Source: Prinsepia uniflora
Taxonomy: Eukaryota > Streptophyta > Magnoliopsida > Rosales > Rosaceae
Direction: 5' to 3'
Length of the DNA: 64,000 nt
Assembly (NCBI GenBank): GCA_032719365.1
Contig: CM064875.1
Span: 31,394,693-31,458,692 of the forward strand
Made by a program: the position numbers and the translations under genes. Under the pieces are notes generated by a model. That model saw only the letters and a list, made by a program, of their open reading frames with translations, had not been told where the DNA came from and did no database searches. This document shows, piece after piece, positions 12,673-24,626 of this stretch; position 1 is the stretch's first letter, and each line of letters begins with the position of its first letter.

Positions 12673-14079
12673 CACTTATTTTATTCTTATGTAATTATTT
12701 GGTTATGTCTTGATAAAATTTAAATTTAAATTTAAAAAAAAAATTCGAAATAAATAAAAAATTTGAAAATAATAAAAAAAAAAATCTTATCTTAGCTTTA
12801 TGTTAGTGTTAATTCATACTTGTAAATAAATGTTGTATATATGTTACTTGTTACCTTTTATACTTGTTCATAACTTTTATATTTCATAGTATACATGCAT
12901 ACTTGTTCATAATAGATTTTCATTTATATTTGTTTATAATTTTCTTACTTGTTATATTATTCTTGTTCATACTTGTACATAATGTTCATTCTTTTTAATT
13001 GTTCATAAATGCTTATGGTAAATATTCACTTTTCCTTATTTTTATTTTTATTTGTAATTAAAAAAAACATAAAATTCGTAAAAAAAAATTAAAAATTAAA
13101 AAAATTTCTTTTTCTTCATTTATTTAATTTTTAAATTCAGAAAAAAAATTAATTAATAAAAAATAAAAAATTTCTTTTTCTTCATTTATTCGTAAAAATA
13201 TTCATTTATCTTCACTTTGTGTTAGTATAAATCTAAATTATTAAATAAATCTTATACTTATGTTAGTTTGTTAATGAGAAATTGTTTTGTAAATATCATT
13301 ACTTGTTAATGAAACCATACTTGTAAATAAATTGTTCATACTTATATAATTTGTTCATATGTAATTGTCATGTTATATTTGTAAATTGTGCATAAAAACA
13401 TACTTTTAAATAGTTATTGCATTCATGCATTAGTCTCGGCTATATGTAGATCACTTGTGCTTCGAAGTTTAAATTTTAATCTTTAATCGGCGAAGACTCT
13501 TCTATTAACTCTCACCCATGGTAATTGTTAACACTTGAGTCATCTTAATTCCTCTGGAGTAAGAAATTTTCGAGGGTGATGTCTAGGACAAGAGACGGTA
13601 CTTATAACGGGTTTTGGGTCTAAGAAATTAGCCCTGCCTCTTATGTGTATTCTTTCTAACCTGGTCACTTTTGAACTTGCCCAAACAGTTGAATTAATCC
13701 AAGATATTTACTTGGGCCGCACGGACGTATAAGTCTCCATCTAAACTTTGAAGCTATGTGAACCATATATATCTTTGACTTCCCCCGACATTTAAATATT
13801 GTTTATATCTTAATTTACATTATTTGTCATGACAAAGTTAACTTGCATCTTTCGTTTAACTAACTTGCATCTTTCATTCTAACTTGCATTTCATCTTTCA
13901 TTTAACTTGCATTTTTAACTTCACTTGCATATTTAGTTTAACTTGCATTGCACTCTTCCTCTAACTTACATCTTTAACTCACATTGCATCATTAACTTTA
14001 ATTTGCATATCTAACTTGCATTCTTAATTAACGTACATCTCTGACTAACTAACTTGCATCTCTGTCTAGGCTGGATGGA
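12673..14079 (+). other. AT-rich non-coding internal domain
   Basis: No open frame with a recognisable domain is present. 12700-13430 is low-complexity A/T with TTGTTCATA-type repeats. 13430-13800 is a higher-complexity stretch of unknown role. 13835-14060 is a degenerate tandem array of AACTTGCATCTTTC-like units. Confidence 0.7.
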
Positions 14080-14305
14080 CGTTAAACTTCAAGCGCTTGT
14101 TGGAAGGCAACCCAATGTGTTCCCGGGATGTGAAGGAGTCATCAATACAGATTTGCTATCCTCTACCCTTCACTCTCTTTTATTTTGTTTATTTAATGTT
14201 TTCCTATTATTTTCGTAAATCATCTTCCTTACTTTGATTCTATGTTTAATTACTTCGTATTTTCCTACATTGAGGACAATGTAGAATTTAAGTGTGGGGG
14301 AATGG
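14080..14305 (+). promoter_or_regulatory. Conserved Athila/Tat 3' domain with an internal polypurine tract
   Basis: 14080-14115 carries the GTTAAACTTCAAGCGCTTGT..GGAAGGCAACCC motif recurrent in Tat/Athila-type elements. 14267-14282 is the inverted repeat ACATTG-AGGA-CAATGT. It is followed by AAGTGTGGGGGAATGG (14290-14305), a polypurine tract almost the same as that abutting the 3' LTR but 1.65 kb upstream. It may be a second plus-strand priming site. Confidence 0.65.
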
Positions 14306-15934
14306 TTTACAATTTTAATTGTTCAAAAAAAAAACAAAAAAAAATTGAAAAAAATTATAAAAAAAAGGGTGAAAAAAAAAATGAAAAAAAATATTATTGT
14401 TTTTTTTTTTGAATCTTTTTGTTTTAACTTAGTGTTTTTATGAGTTTTAAGTTGCCATTTAACTTGTCAATGATATAAATGAACGGAAATGAATATGTTA
14501 TGACCATAAAGATAATCACTACAACTTGAATTTGTTTGTTAATATTTTGTGATTAAGTGTTATAACTTGAAGATAATGCATGTAAATTGGTACATAAACG
14601 AGCATGATAAGATAAGTATGAATCATATGAACCTTATGTGAGCTTTAGAACTTTATATACATCTTTGATGAGTGATTCATAAGTTCTTTGTTTAAATTGA
14701 TATACATATGCCTCATAACTACTTGCAATAGATTTTAATGAACTCTAGAGTACTAGAACTTATTCTATGTGATTTTCAAAGCTTTTAAGTCAATAAACTC
14801 TCTGATTTTGGAAATGATTAAGGCATTAAGGGTTAACACCACAAATTCAAACATCCATGTTCCCTATTTTGTGCGCACAAGTTGCGACCCCCTTAGTTTT
14901 AACCCTTTTGAGCCCACATTAAGCCTTTCTTTCATCACCATGATTATCTAAACACTTGAGCTTAGTATAGACATCATTTACCCTTGTTCCAAGAACTCGG
15001 TTGAAGACATAATGATTGTGTAAAGAGAAAATAATGATGTTGGAAAGACTTTTATGTGAATTATTTGGATTTACCGACTCATGCTTTGTTGTATTGTTGA
15101 CACATGTTATTACCTTGATATAAAAAAAAATAAAAAAATAAAAAAAAAGAAAAAAAAGAAAAAAAAAAGAAAAAAAAAGGAAAAAAAAAAGAGAAAAAAA
15201 AAAAGTTGAGTCTCGATCAAGGTAATAAGGTTTGGTTATGTAATGTTTGAGTTAAGTCCCTTACATTTGTAAATCCGACACAAAGAATGATTGTGAGGCC
15301 CAACATGATGGAATTAGGCCTATGTTCGAAGGGATGGATTACTGACATCATTGCACTAAGGTTGGGAAGCTATGATACGTTTTGGGAGTCTTTTGAGTCT
15401 TGGAACGAATTTGAGCACCACTTGTCCTATATATTCCTTGCCTCTAAACTTAGCCCCATTACAACCTTCGTAAAGACCTTATGATCCTTAAGATGGTAAA
15501 TTTTGATTAGTGGAGTCAATCACTTGAGTAAGCTTATGGTTTTGGTTCATTTGTGCAAGTATGTTTTGTTTTTATATTGAGGTGTTTGTTTGAGATTTTG
15601 CAAAAGTACTTCATTTCGATTATGTGAGTATTTCTCACATACTTTGAGTGCAAACACAAACCCCCACAAATTGAGTGAATTTATGAGTGCATATCCTTGT
15701 GAGTTGATTCATACTTATTCATGTTGAGATCCAATTCACCATATTTACTCATTATCTTACTTGTTGAAACATTTTGTCACCATGTATTAACTCTTGAATT
15801 CCATATGCTTAAATGTTTTAAGTGAAAATCTTTTATGCCATGATAATAATGAAATATTGAGACAAATGGTTAAAGGTTACTTGTTTTGATTTTGTAGTTT
15901 AATTTTAGTATTTGCTAGGGACTAGCAAAGTTTA
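14306..15934 (+). other. Non-coding segment between the two polypurine tracts
   Basis: AT-rich sequence with poly-A/poly-T runs at 14318-14412 and a long A-rich tract with scattered G at 15121-15205. Short frames at 14769-14951 and 15287-15484 have no recognisable domain. Elements of the Athila/Tat group often have a long non-coding region here; in some relatives it holds an envelope-like gene, but no trace of one is visible. Confidence 0.65.
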
Positions 15935-15948
15935 AGTGTGGGGGTATT
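15935..15948 (+). other. Polypurine tract at the 3' LTR
   Basis: AGTGTGGGGGTATT lies immediately before TGATAGG of the 3' LTR; it would prime plus-strand DNA synthesis. Confidence 0.8.
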
Positions 15949-17547
15949 TGATAGGTCCTCAAATAAGCGTTATTTTATATTATTTTATACCCTTTATACT
16001 TGACTTTTAATATTAAAATAATAAATAATTAGACAAATTAATTTATTTTGTGATATTTTTGTAGAAATAAATAAAGCTTGGAATTTGGAGCATTTTGGTG
16101 AAAGAATCGTCCCGATCGGAATTATAACGAAGAAATTATGGACGAAATATGAGAAACAACCGAAAATCGCAAGGAAATTCGGTGGGAAGCTGCTGAAATC
16201 CAGCAGCCCAAGCCAAAAATCCAGCAGCCCCCCAATAGTTCCCAAAATCAGCATATTTGCCCCAAAATCAGCAACTTTTCCCCAAAATCAGCCACTTTTC
16301 CCAAAATCAGCATATTTGCCCCAAAATCAGCATCTTTTCCCACCCAATCTCATCATTTCCATCACTTCTTCATGTACTATTTTATTGCTATTTTTATATT
16401 TTAATTTTGTACTTTTAATTAAACAATTGTGGCACTCCCTCTATAAATAGGGATGTCATTTCATGTATTTGGGGAGTCCCCAATTAGTTTCATTCTTCCA
16501 TTTATTTCTTAGTTCTTAGTTCTTAGTTCTTAGTTGGTTCTTTTGTTTCTCTCTTTTGAGAGATATTTTTGGGGACCATTTTTACTTCTTGAAGATTTTC
16601 TTATTAATTAGTTTTCTTTTAATTCTTATTCGTAATTTATGTTATTTTTATGTTATTTTCATTTCTTCTTTACTATTGTTCTTGGTATTTTCTTTCTAAC
16701 ATTTGTAAGTAAGAATGCAATCTCCATGTGTTTTACTTTTTGAATTTCTTTTACTTCATATGTTTTAGTGCTTAAACTTCAATTTGATGTTAAGTGTTTT
16801 ATCCGCTGTCGGTGCACTTAGAGTAGAATTGAAGAGATTAAATGTTGGTCGCTGTCGGCGCATTTAATTATAAACTTAAGGTAAATCATGTTGTAAATGT
16901 TTGAAGCATATTGATGTTTGACGCACATTAATGGTTGATGCATTTATAATATTGAAAGATATATGTAAGTATTTGAGATGATGAAGGTAGGATTTCGTGA
17001 TTGGTTTATTATGAGCAAAATGTTAGAAAGAAGTCTATTTTTAGGAGTAGTTTAAATAATGTGATTGTTAATTCGAAATTACTTACGTAAAAGTGTGGGT
17101 TTTGTCTATGAAACTACTCTATGGTTTGTAAGTTCCAATTAGCATGAGCATTTGCATTTTAATTCTTAATTAGTGTTTTCTTTAATTTAGTTATAAATCT
17201 TTTCAAAACCCCCCCTCTTTATTCTTTTATTCTTTCATTCTTATATTCTTTTAATTCTTTAATTCTTTGATTCCTTTAATTCTTTATTCTTTGATTCTCT
17301 TATTTCTTTATTCTCTTATTCATCTATTCTTTAATTTATTAATTCTTTGATTATTTAATTCTTTGATTATTTAATTCTTTAATTCATTATTCTTTTATTC
17401 ATCTCCCACTAACACATTATTAATGTTCCCTAATTTCCCCGGTTAAGAACGATCCCTATTTACCAATACTACATCTACACAAAAAGGTTTAAATTGCACA
17501 ATACTCAAATTACGTGTTTAATTTAATGCGTAGTTTGGGCATAGTCA
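15949..17547 (+). mobile_element. 3' LTR of the tRNA-Asp-primed element
   Basis: 1599 bp, essentially identical to 10252-11852, with TATA box CTATAAATAG at 16441-16450. It ends in GGGCATAGTCA and is followed by the TSD CTGCA, after which the interrupted solo LTR 2 resumes. Confidence 0.95.
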
Positions 17548-19192
17548 CTGCAGGAGAAGAGAGGGAAGGAAAAGGTGGCCGGACGGTGGAGAATGCCTCT
17601 CGCCGGTCCAGTTGCAGCGGCCGGTTCAGCACAGTGCACTCGAGGTTGGGGGTGACACTGTAGCTGGCGCGTGAGGGCCACGCGCAGCCACTTTGGGCGG
17701 CGCGTGGGGGCGCGTGCGGTGGCGATGGGGAAAACGGTCAACAAGGTTTTTGGTCTAGGAGTTAGGGTGAGTTCAATGGAGTTGGTTTCAGGTCAATCGG
17801 AAGTCGTTTGAGTGTAGTTCCGCGAGGGTGAAGGTTTAGGGTCCCGGGTTTTAGGTTTTCGATTCGGGGATTTTTGAGGGAATTTAGGTGAACCTTCGTA
17901 GACGTGTTAGTGACGTAATTTGACGGTGATTGACAGGATCGGGATTTCCCGAGGAAGCCGAGGAACGGGCTGGACGTTCGGGACGCGAGTAGGGCTCAGT
18001 ACTGTGAGTGGACCCTTTCTTTAAACTCGAACATGCATAACTGTTTTCTATAATTGTTTTATGGTTTTGTTTATGGTTTCATGTTTCTCGAATATGTTTT
18101 GTTGGCTTTACATGTTTGCACGTTTTATGAGGAAGTACAGTTTCAGCACGGTTTACGAGGAAAGGGTGATTTTGGAAAGATAAATGATTTCCATGATTTT
18201 AAGGGGTTTTTGGGACATGATTTTGATGATCAAGGTTTTCGATTTTAGAATCGGATTTCGGAAAGCGAGATTTGGTTTTAAGTGGAAAAGTGGATTTCCG
18301 GATTTGGGTTCGGAATGGCGGTTCTGGAAGCCGGAAGGGCTTCAGACCGGGGATTTCGGATTCGAGTTTGGATATGGATTCCCAGTGGTTTTAAAATGGT
18401 TTTGGGATTGGATTTGCTGGATCTGGTTATTGGGTTTAAAGACCCGGATATATGTGACGGGGGGGCCGGCCGGATTGGGTTTAAAGACCCGGATTGAGTT
18501 TAAAGACTCGGGAGTTTAAAGACTCGGATATATTGATTTTCCCCCGTAGGCCTTGAGTTTAAAGACTCGGATATGATTAAGGCCTGGATTGAGTTTAAAG
18601 ACTCGGGAGTTTAAAGACTCGGATAGGTCCAGCAGGTTTGATCGGAAAATGATGATTTGATGTTTATGGTTTCTGATACGGTTTTATGATTTACATGCTG
18701 TGGTTTTTCTAACTGTTTTATAGTGTTTCTGTTTCTTATGATGCAGTTTATCGTAAATTGATTTATAACTGTGTTCATAACTATTGGTTGTGCATGTGGT
18801 TTTCAAACGGAGGGTTAAAAATCGGTTTTCTGATAACTGTTTTAGAACTTTTCTTTTATTATGGGCCACTCACACTTTTGTTTTAACTTGCCCTCCAGGT
18901 TGTGGAGCTAGTGCGGGGTCTTGACGTCGAGGCAGTGTCAGAGGCATAGAAGGGACGTGAGGGATCCCGGAATAGTTTTACAGACTTCCGAGTGCGTGTA
19001 ATTTATCGTTTTCTTTTTTAGTTCCTTGTATTTTCGTACTATGCTCTGTAAACGATAATGTTGGGATATTCAGTTAAGGACTCCTGCGTCTGACTGGGTT
19101 TGCTTGAGTTTTACTTGGGTGTTGTGTCGGGGAGTCAGACGGGAGCGGGATTGACCTCGGGTTTCGGGGTGAAACCGGGGTGGGTCCTGACA

Positions 19193-19815
19193 ACCTATCT
19201 GGATCATCAAAATCACGATCCAGATCCATAACGATACCCAAAGTCCTAAACCAATTCCCACATCTAAACAGATCAGTCAACGACGAGACACATCGAGACT
19301 ATGGGTTCTCACTGATTACCTCGTATCGATCTTTGTCATTCCACCTAGGAAAACCAAGAACGATCCAACACGATGACACCAAAATTCATCATATGTGAAT
19401 GCAACCAAAACTCATTGCATTCACCACGTCACGTAACCAACATCATCTGTCACCAAGCAGAAAATGAGAAATCTCAGTCACCCCACTTCGATATGCTCAA
19501 CTCCACCTGATGACCCAAGACAAATCCCGGGTCCACCAACCAATACACGATCAGCGTACTGGTGACACAACCATCCTCTACCGTCATCTACCATCATCTA
19601 CCACGGTAGAAACTGAGAAGTCACCCAAAATGACTTCGAAATACCCAATACCAATGCGAAAAACCCGCATTCCTCTCGTCACCTCAATCGCAACCTCTCG
19701 CGATTCCGAAGTTCCAACAAGATTGGAAACAACATACCCAGACATCAACCACTTGTCCCCTAACCAGTTTAACTCTATCTGAGATCCACTCCTGAACCAC
19801 AGATACCGAACATAT
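19193..19815 (-). mobile_element. Copy A internal domain, middle segment
   Basis: Sequence between two solo LTRs, collinear in reverse with copy B internal positions of about 41060-41740. Left and right limits are the TSDs ACCTA and CATAT. No coding motif is present. Confidence 0.85.
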
Positions 19816-22800
19816 TGACACGACCCATCCCAATCCCCCCAGGATTACCATGGAATGTATCATGCTCCCGTCTGACAAGAGGCGTCAGACAAGGGATAAC
19901 CGATTGCCATTGCCCAGACGGGCTTCCAGAGTGCGTAAGGATCGATGGAGGAGGTGTGCGATGCTCAAGTCTCTGCTGCAGTCGTATCCGGAATCAACCT
20001 GAAGGGCATTAAAAACAAAAGCTGTGAGTGGACGAAAATAAACAAGTCTGTTTAAAACATTTATAAGACATTTATGCCCCTCAGTAAAACCATATGCATG
20101 CGCCAAAAACCAATGATCACACATTTATTTAGAAATAACCATTAGGGCCTTAGCCCGGAAACCAAAGCATAGTTTCAATTTCCAAAAGTCAATCCAAGAG
20201 TTATTTCATAAATCCAGTAATATGAACCATAAGGCATATAATATAAACCATAACCATAATTTTAGCCACTGCACTATACACTCCAATCCGACATCCCTGA
20301 TGTCTGACGTCCCTGACGTCAATAAGGTCACAATCACAAGGCTACGCGTGCCACTCGGGTCTCAATTTCCGAGTTCAATCCCCAAACCCCGTTCAGGTAC
20401 AGCATCCCCGATGCTTAGCGTCATAGACGCTGGACGTACTAGACGTCCGTGACCTCTCCGGGGTACCTCATCCGGAGGAGACAATATAATATGGAAGGAT
20501 TTATACAGTGCAGTACTAAATACATTTTATTGATATCCACATGCAAAACATATAGGTATACATAGGTAAAATCCGAACCGATCGTTACGTTTCATCAAAC
20601 GGGTCTCATGCCCAAATACCGTGAAACGTGCCATAACCGAAATATCATCAAAACCATTTATTGATTCCAGCATGTGAACATATATAAAATGTAAACCAGA
20701 AAACATTTATTCAATTCCATTTTAGGGTCCCCGACCCGCAATCGTATGTAGAAATCAACTGGGCCCCTGGCCCGATTTCACAAATTAACTGGGACCCTGG
20801 CCCGATCCACATGTTAACTGGGCCCCTGGCCCGATTTCATAGTTCAACTGGGCCCCTGGCCCGATTTTACATTATTCAAGTTCGTAACCGTTTCATGACA
20901 TCATATCCAACCACATTTATGGAAATCGGTGCAAATCCAGAAAACCTCGGTTTACGTGCAAATACGTAATTCACCTCGAAATACGTGAAATCATTTTAAA
21001 TTCACCGATATCCAAAGTAAATCATTTAATCATAATTATAAGAATCATAAACCAGTTATGCATGCATCGAATTTATGAAACCAATGTCCACTCACAGACC
21101 GTTTAACCGAGTGCCTCGATACGCGTGCCATAGGCCTTCCCGGGCCACACCACTAACACCGGGACTCCCAATCCTGTTCAAAACACATTAGAGGATCACT
21201 AACCTCATCATTAACATCCTATTCAAGTCCCGTAATTTTCCCGAATTTTTAAGTATTTTTAAACTCGATTTAAAACCTTTGGACATCCCGAACAATAACG
21301 AAACGGGATCCGATCGACACGAAACCAACGCTAAAATGTTCGTTACATTGTATAGGATAAAAGTCATGTTGACCTCACCTCGAGATTCATGCCCACGCGC
21401 CGTCACGCGCCGCCGTGAGTGGCTGCGCGTGAAAGCCACGCGCCTGCTACAGTGACTGCTACAGTGTTCCTTCTTCACCCGAATGACTGGTAAACGGGTC
21501 TGATTACCCGCGATAGGATCCGGTTCAATCACACCCAATTTGACATCAATTCAATCCGTTCTTTCAACTGATCCCTTGTAATCAATCACCATTTATGTTC
21601 TGTAAATCGAATTACACAAATCATGGTCTAAATCCTCACGACTCTCGATCGATCCTCGACGGGTTTTCAATTCGGGTTTCACGATATCGTCCCTGGTTTC
21701 CAAATTAATTCATTCAGTTAGCATCGTGAGAGTGTAAGGGACATTTCTACAAGGTCAATTTGAGAAATACTTACCTCAAACCCACTGAACACAAGCTCGA
21801 CTTTGAGCTGCCATGGAAGCCCAGTTCTTCCTCAATCCGCCATGGTTTCTCTTCGTTCTTGAAGCAAAGCTGATCATTTTGATCCCAGAAGACCCAAAGT
21901 AAACTCCATTTTGATCGTCACGGCCCAAATGTTCCAATTCGAAATTCCCTCCAATTCCCCGAAATTTGATTCCCGAATTACACCTCCCCACTCAGTCCCC
22001 CGTGCTCTCCCTCAGCCAGAACCTTCCCCAAATCACCAAATATCCATTTGTGCAATCAATTGTGGAAGGAAGATTGACAATGGCCAGAACCCAATTCTCT
22101 GTTTTGCTTGTTCACGGGTGAGGGAGGAATGATCAGAAATAGAAGGGAGGGATGAGATGGACGGCTGTGATGCAATCTGGGGGTGGAATGGATGGCTCAG
22201 ATCAAAAGCAGGGATTTAATCCTAAATTATTATATAGTGGAAACTTTAGTATATAGTTTATGATTAGTGGATCAAGATCCAATCTAGCCGTCGGATGAGT
22301 GACACTTGTCACTCATCCAAGTGTCCTCCAACCACCATTTCAGAATAAAATAATCCACACAGTTACCGAGACGTAACTTCCCCGATTTCACGTTTCAGAC
22401 CATAACTTACTCGTACGAAGTCCGATTTCGGCGTGCCGCCTGTCGTTGGATTCGCATCGACGAAACCTCCGTAACGGTCCTTGGCCCTCGGCCATCGGAC
22501 ATTCCGGTCAAAAAGTCAACATTTCCCCTTCATTTGTCCAAATTACGAAAACGCCCTTGAACTTCCGTACATCATAACTTTCACCACTAACGTCGGAATC
22601 GAACGTGCCACCTTCTATGAACTCGTGACGTCCCGAACTACATCACGGTCATCGGTCAAAGTCCATTTGACCATCCGAAATAAAAGTCAACATTTTGCCC
22701 ACGCCCAGGGGCAAAACGGTCGTTTTGCACAATTCGTCCGAAATCACACAACTAATCCCAGATTAGTAAATCACCATCAAATATTATTAAATCCTGATAT

Positions 22801-22818
22801 TCGGGACGGGCCGTTACA
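19816..22818 (-). mobile_element. Solo LTR 3, TSD CATAT
   Basis: This minus-strand LTR of 3003 bp runs (plus reading) from TGACACGACCCATCC to CGGGCCGTTACA. It is flanked by CATAT (19811-19815, 22819-22823). It holds hairpins at 19832-19846 (AATCC/GGATT) and 19870-19890 (GTCTGAC/GTCAGAC). The inverted arms CTGTGAGTGGAC (20022-20033) and GTCCACTCACAG (21086-21097) are a perfect 12/12. Between them are four ~31-bp units of CTGGGCCCCTGGCCCGA (20755-20880). The GC-rich CGCGCC block is at about 21393-21460 and two U3 modules at 22380-22720. Confidence 0.95.
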
Positions 22819-24184
22819 CATATGCCCATTACGACGGATGTGACTCGACGTCATCACAATCACCAGCACTAGCACCAGCACTAGTACCAATATCATCACC
22901 TGTCAGCATCAACACACAAGCATCCACACTAGCATCAGTACTAACACTAGCACACCGTGTGCAAACTGACAACTCTGGATCTCCACTCACACCGAGCGAC
23001 GACCCCGCACCTCTGCTCGAATAGGAGAAACTCTGCCTCCTTCGTACCCAACAACTATGAGTATCCCATCCGCTAGAGCTTGAAGAACTCCCAAAGGGCC
23101 GGCGTATTCAGGTCCAATACGTTGTTGTATCATCTTGACAACTCATACGAGAAAAGGAAACGTCCCCTGAACGTCCTCGATTCCCAACAACCGTAACTAC
23201 AACTACTCTCAGTAGTAGTGCCTGCCACAACTCGTGCAAACCTAACCACCAGATATAGCGATCTAGACTCCGCATCCAACGGAATCCATCGACCGTACCA
23301 ACTACTCCGTATCCCCGCTCCGGGATTCCATCGACAAGTACCAACCCTGATAACTTGTCCAACCAATCTCTAACCAATCGTAACTCGACTCAACCAATGT
23401 CGTCTACCAGGTCGCCCAAGACCTTAGTTGCACCAAACCACAACCGTGTAGCACGACAACCAACTAAGTCTAACCGATAAGTACAACCCCGACTGCGAAG
23501 TGCAGTTCCAACACAAGCTGACATGACTAGACCGACTAACAAACCCAAATCTGAATAGTCGTCAAAGTCACACCACTCTCCAACTCACATTTTCGAACCA
23601 GACAACCTAATGTAGGGTTCCACAATCACATCTAGGGCCAATATGAACCCAACTACAAGCTACCAACTCCAGAAAGCAGTAAAATAAACAACCTGATCGA
23701 CTCCGCGGTCTTGACATCGTAAAGACGTCAATCCAACTAGGATTCCTCGAATCCGACTGCTAACTGCCGACTGTAGTAAATCCATCTAACTCAACCATAT
23801 CCGAACATCGGACGGTGATAATTCCCAACCAGTCGTCGGAACCGATCCTACGACATCGTGAAGACGATCCCAACTAACCATCTCACGATCAAAATCTATA
23901 AGAATACGTTTATCCCTTTGTAGGGTCCCACACTGTCATCCACGACAGAACTATGGCAACCCCGGCATCGAATACCAAACCAAGACGTTCCACGATCCAA
24001 TCCTAGTAACTATCATATCGGCACCCCAACTATCAGGTTGATCACGAACTGTAGCCCATTGAGATATCACATCCTCGACCTGCGTAAGGAGTAGTACGCA
24101 AAACACGCTCTGGAATTCAGAGTAACATGAGCAACCATGCTCTGATAAGCATCCTACGAGCAATACTATGCTCTGATACCACGT
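22819..24184 (-). mobile_element. Copy A internal domain, 5' segment
   Basis: Reverse-collinear with copy B from its primer site to about 41060. It includes a degenerate CACTAGCACCAG-type trinucleotide-like tract at 22855-22960. Frames such as 23108-23377 and 23951-24202 have counterparts in B and C but resemble no known domain. The segment ends at the primer site next to the 5' LTR. Confidence 0.85.
24170..24181 (-). other. Primer binding site of copy A, tRNA-iMet
   Basis: The minus strand reads TGGTATCAGAGC, the standard iMet-type plant primer site, three bases inside the 5' LTR end at 24185. A second partial copy (GCTCTGATA) lies about 30 bp further from the LTR (near 24139-24147). Confidence 0.95.
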
Positions 24185-24626
24185 TGACAGGACCCATCCC
24201 AATCCCCCCGGGATTAGTGCGGGATGACCCTGCTCCCGTCTGACACGAAGTGTCAGACAAGGGATATTTCTAACCTTTGCCCTCTCAGGCCATCAGAGTA
24301 CGCCAGGATCCGGAGGAGGTATGTAATATCTCGGTCTCTGCTACAGTCCACATCCGATGTCAACCTGAAGGGCAGTCAAAACATTAAAAGCTGTGAGTGG
24401 ACAAAACAAGAGTTTATAAAAACATTTAATAAGAAGACATTTGTACCCTTCACTAAAAAGCATGCATGCATTCGAAAACCATTTATCCAGAAAAACCATA
24501 ATGAAATCAAGTACACGGGCCACTGCCCAAATCCATAAGGGACTCAGCCCAAATCATAAGAAACTAACCATAAGGGCCACTGCCCAAAACCTGTGTAAAC
24601 ACACATCATATATCATATATAGCATA

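Larger units (their letters stand above)
10252..17547 (+). mobile_element. Young non-autonomous Tat/Athila-type LTR element, TSD CTGCA
   Basis: The element is 7296 bp with LTRs of 1601 and 1599 bp that run TGATAGGTCC...GGGCATAGTCA. It is flanked by CTGCA (10247-10251 and 17548-17552). The primer site matches the 3' end of plant tRNA-Asp. The 4.1-kb internal domain is AT-rich, full of short repeats and lacks gag, protease, RT, RNase H and integrase, so it must depend on enzymes from elsewhere. The two LTRs differ by about six substitutions and two single-base indels counted by eye. It is the youngest layer of the nest (inside solo LTR 2, inside copy A). Confidence 0.95.
8836..19192 (+). mobile_element. 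Solo LTR 2 (split by a younger element), TSD ACCTA
   Basis: It runs from TGTAACAACCCGTTCCG at 8836 to GGGTCCTGACA at 19192 and is flanked by ACCTA (8831-8835, 19193-19197). Without the nested element (10252-17547 plus one CTGCA) the LTR is about 3056 bp. It contains U3 modules, the GC-rich block at about 17660-17720 and CTGTGAGTGGAC at 18002-18013. A GGGTTTAAAGACCC / GAGTTTAAAGACTC hairpin array follows (18432-18622), then the partner arm CCACTCACA at 18866-18874. Two terminal hairpins are at 19087-19141 (CGTCTGACT/AGTCAGACG) and 19160-19176 (GGTTTC/GAAACC). It inserted into the internal domain of copy A. Confidence 0.95.
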
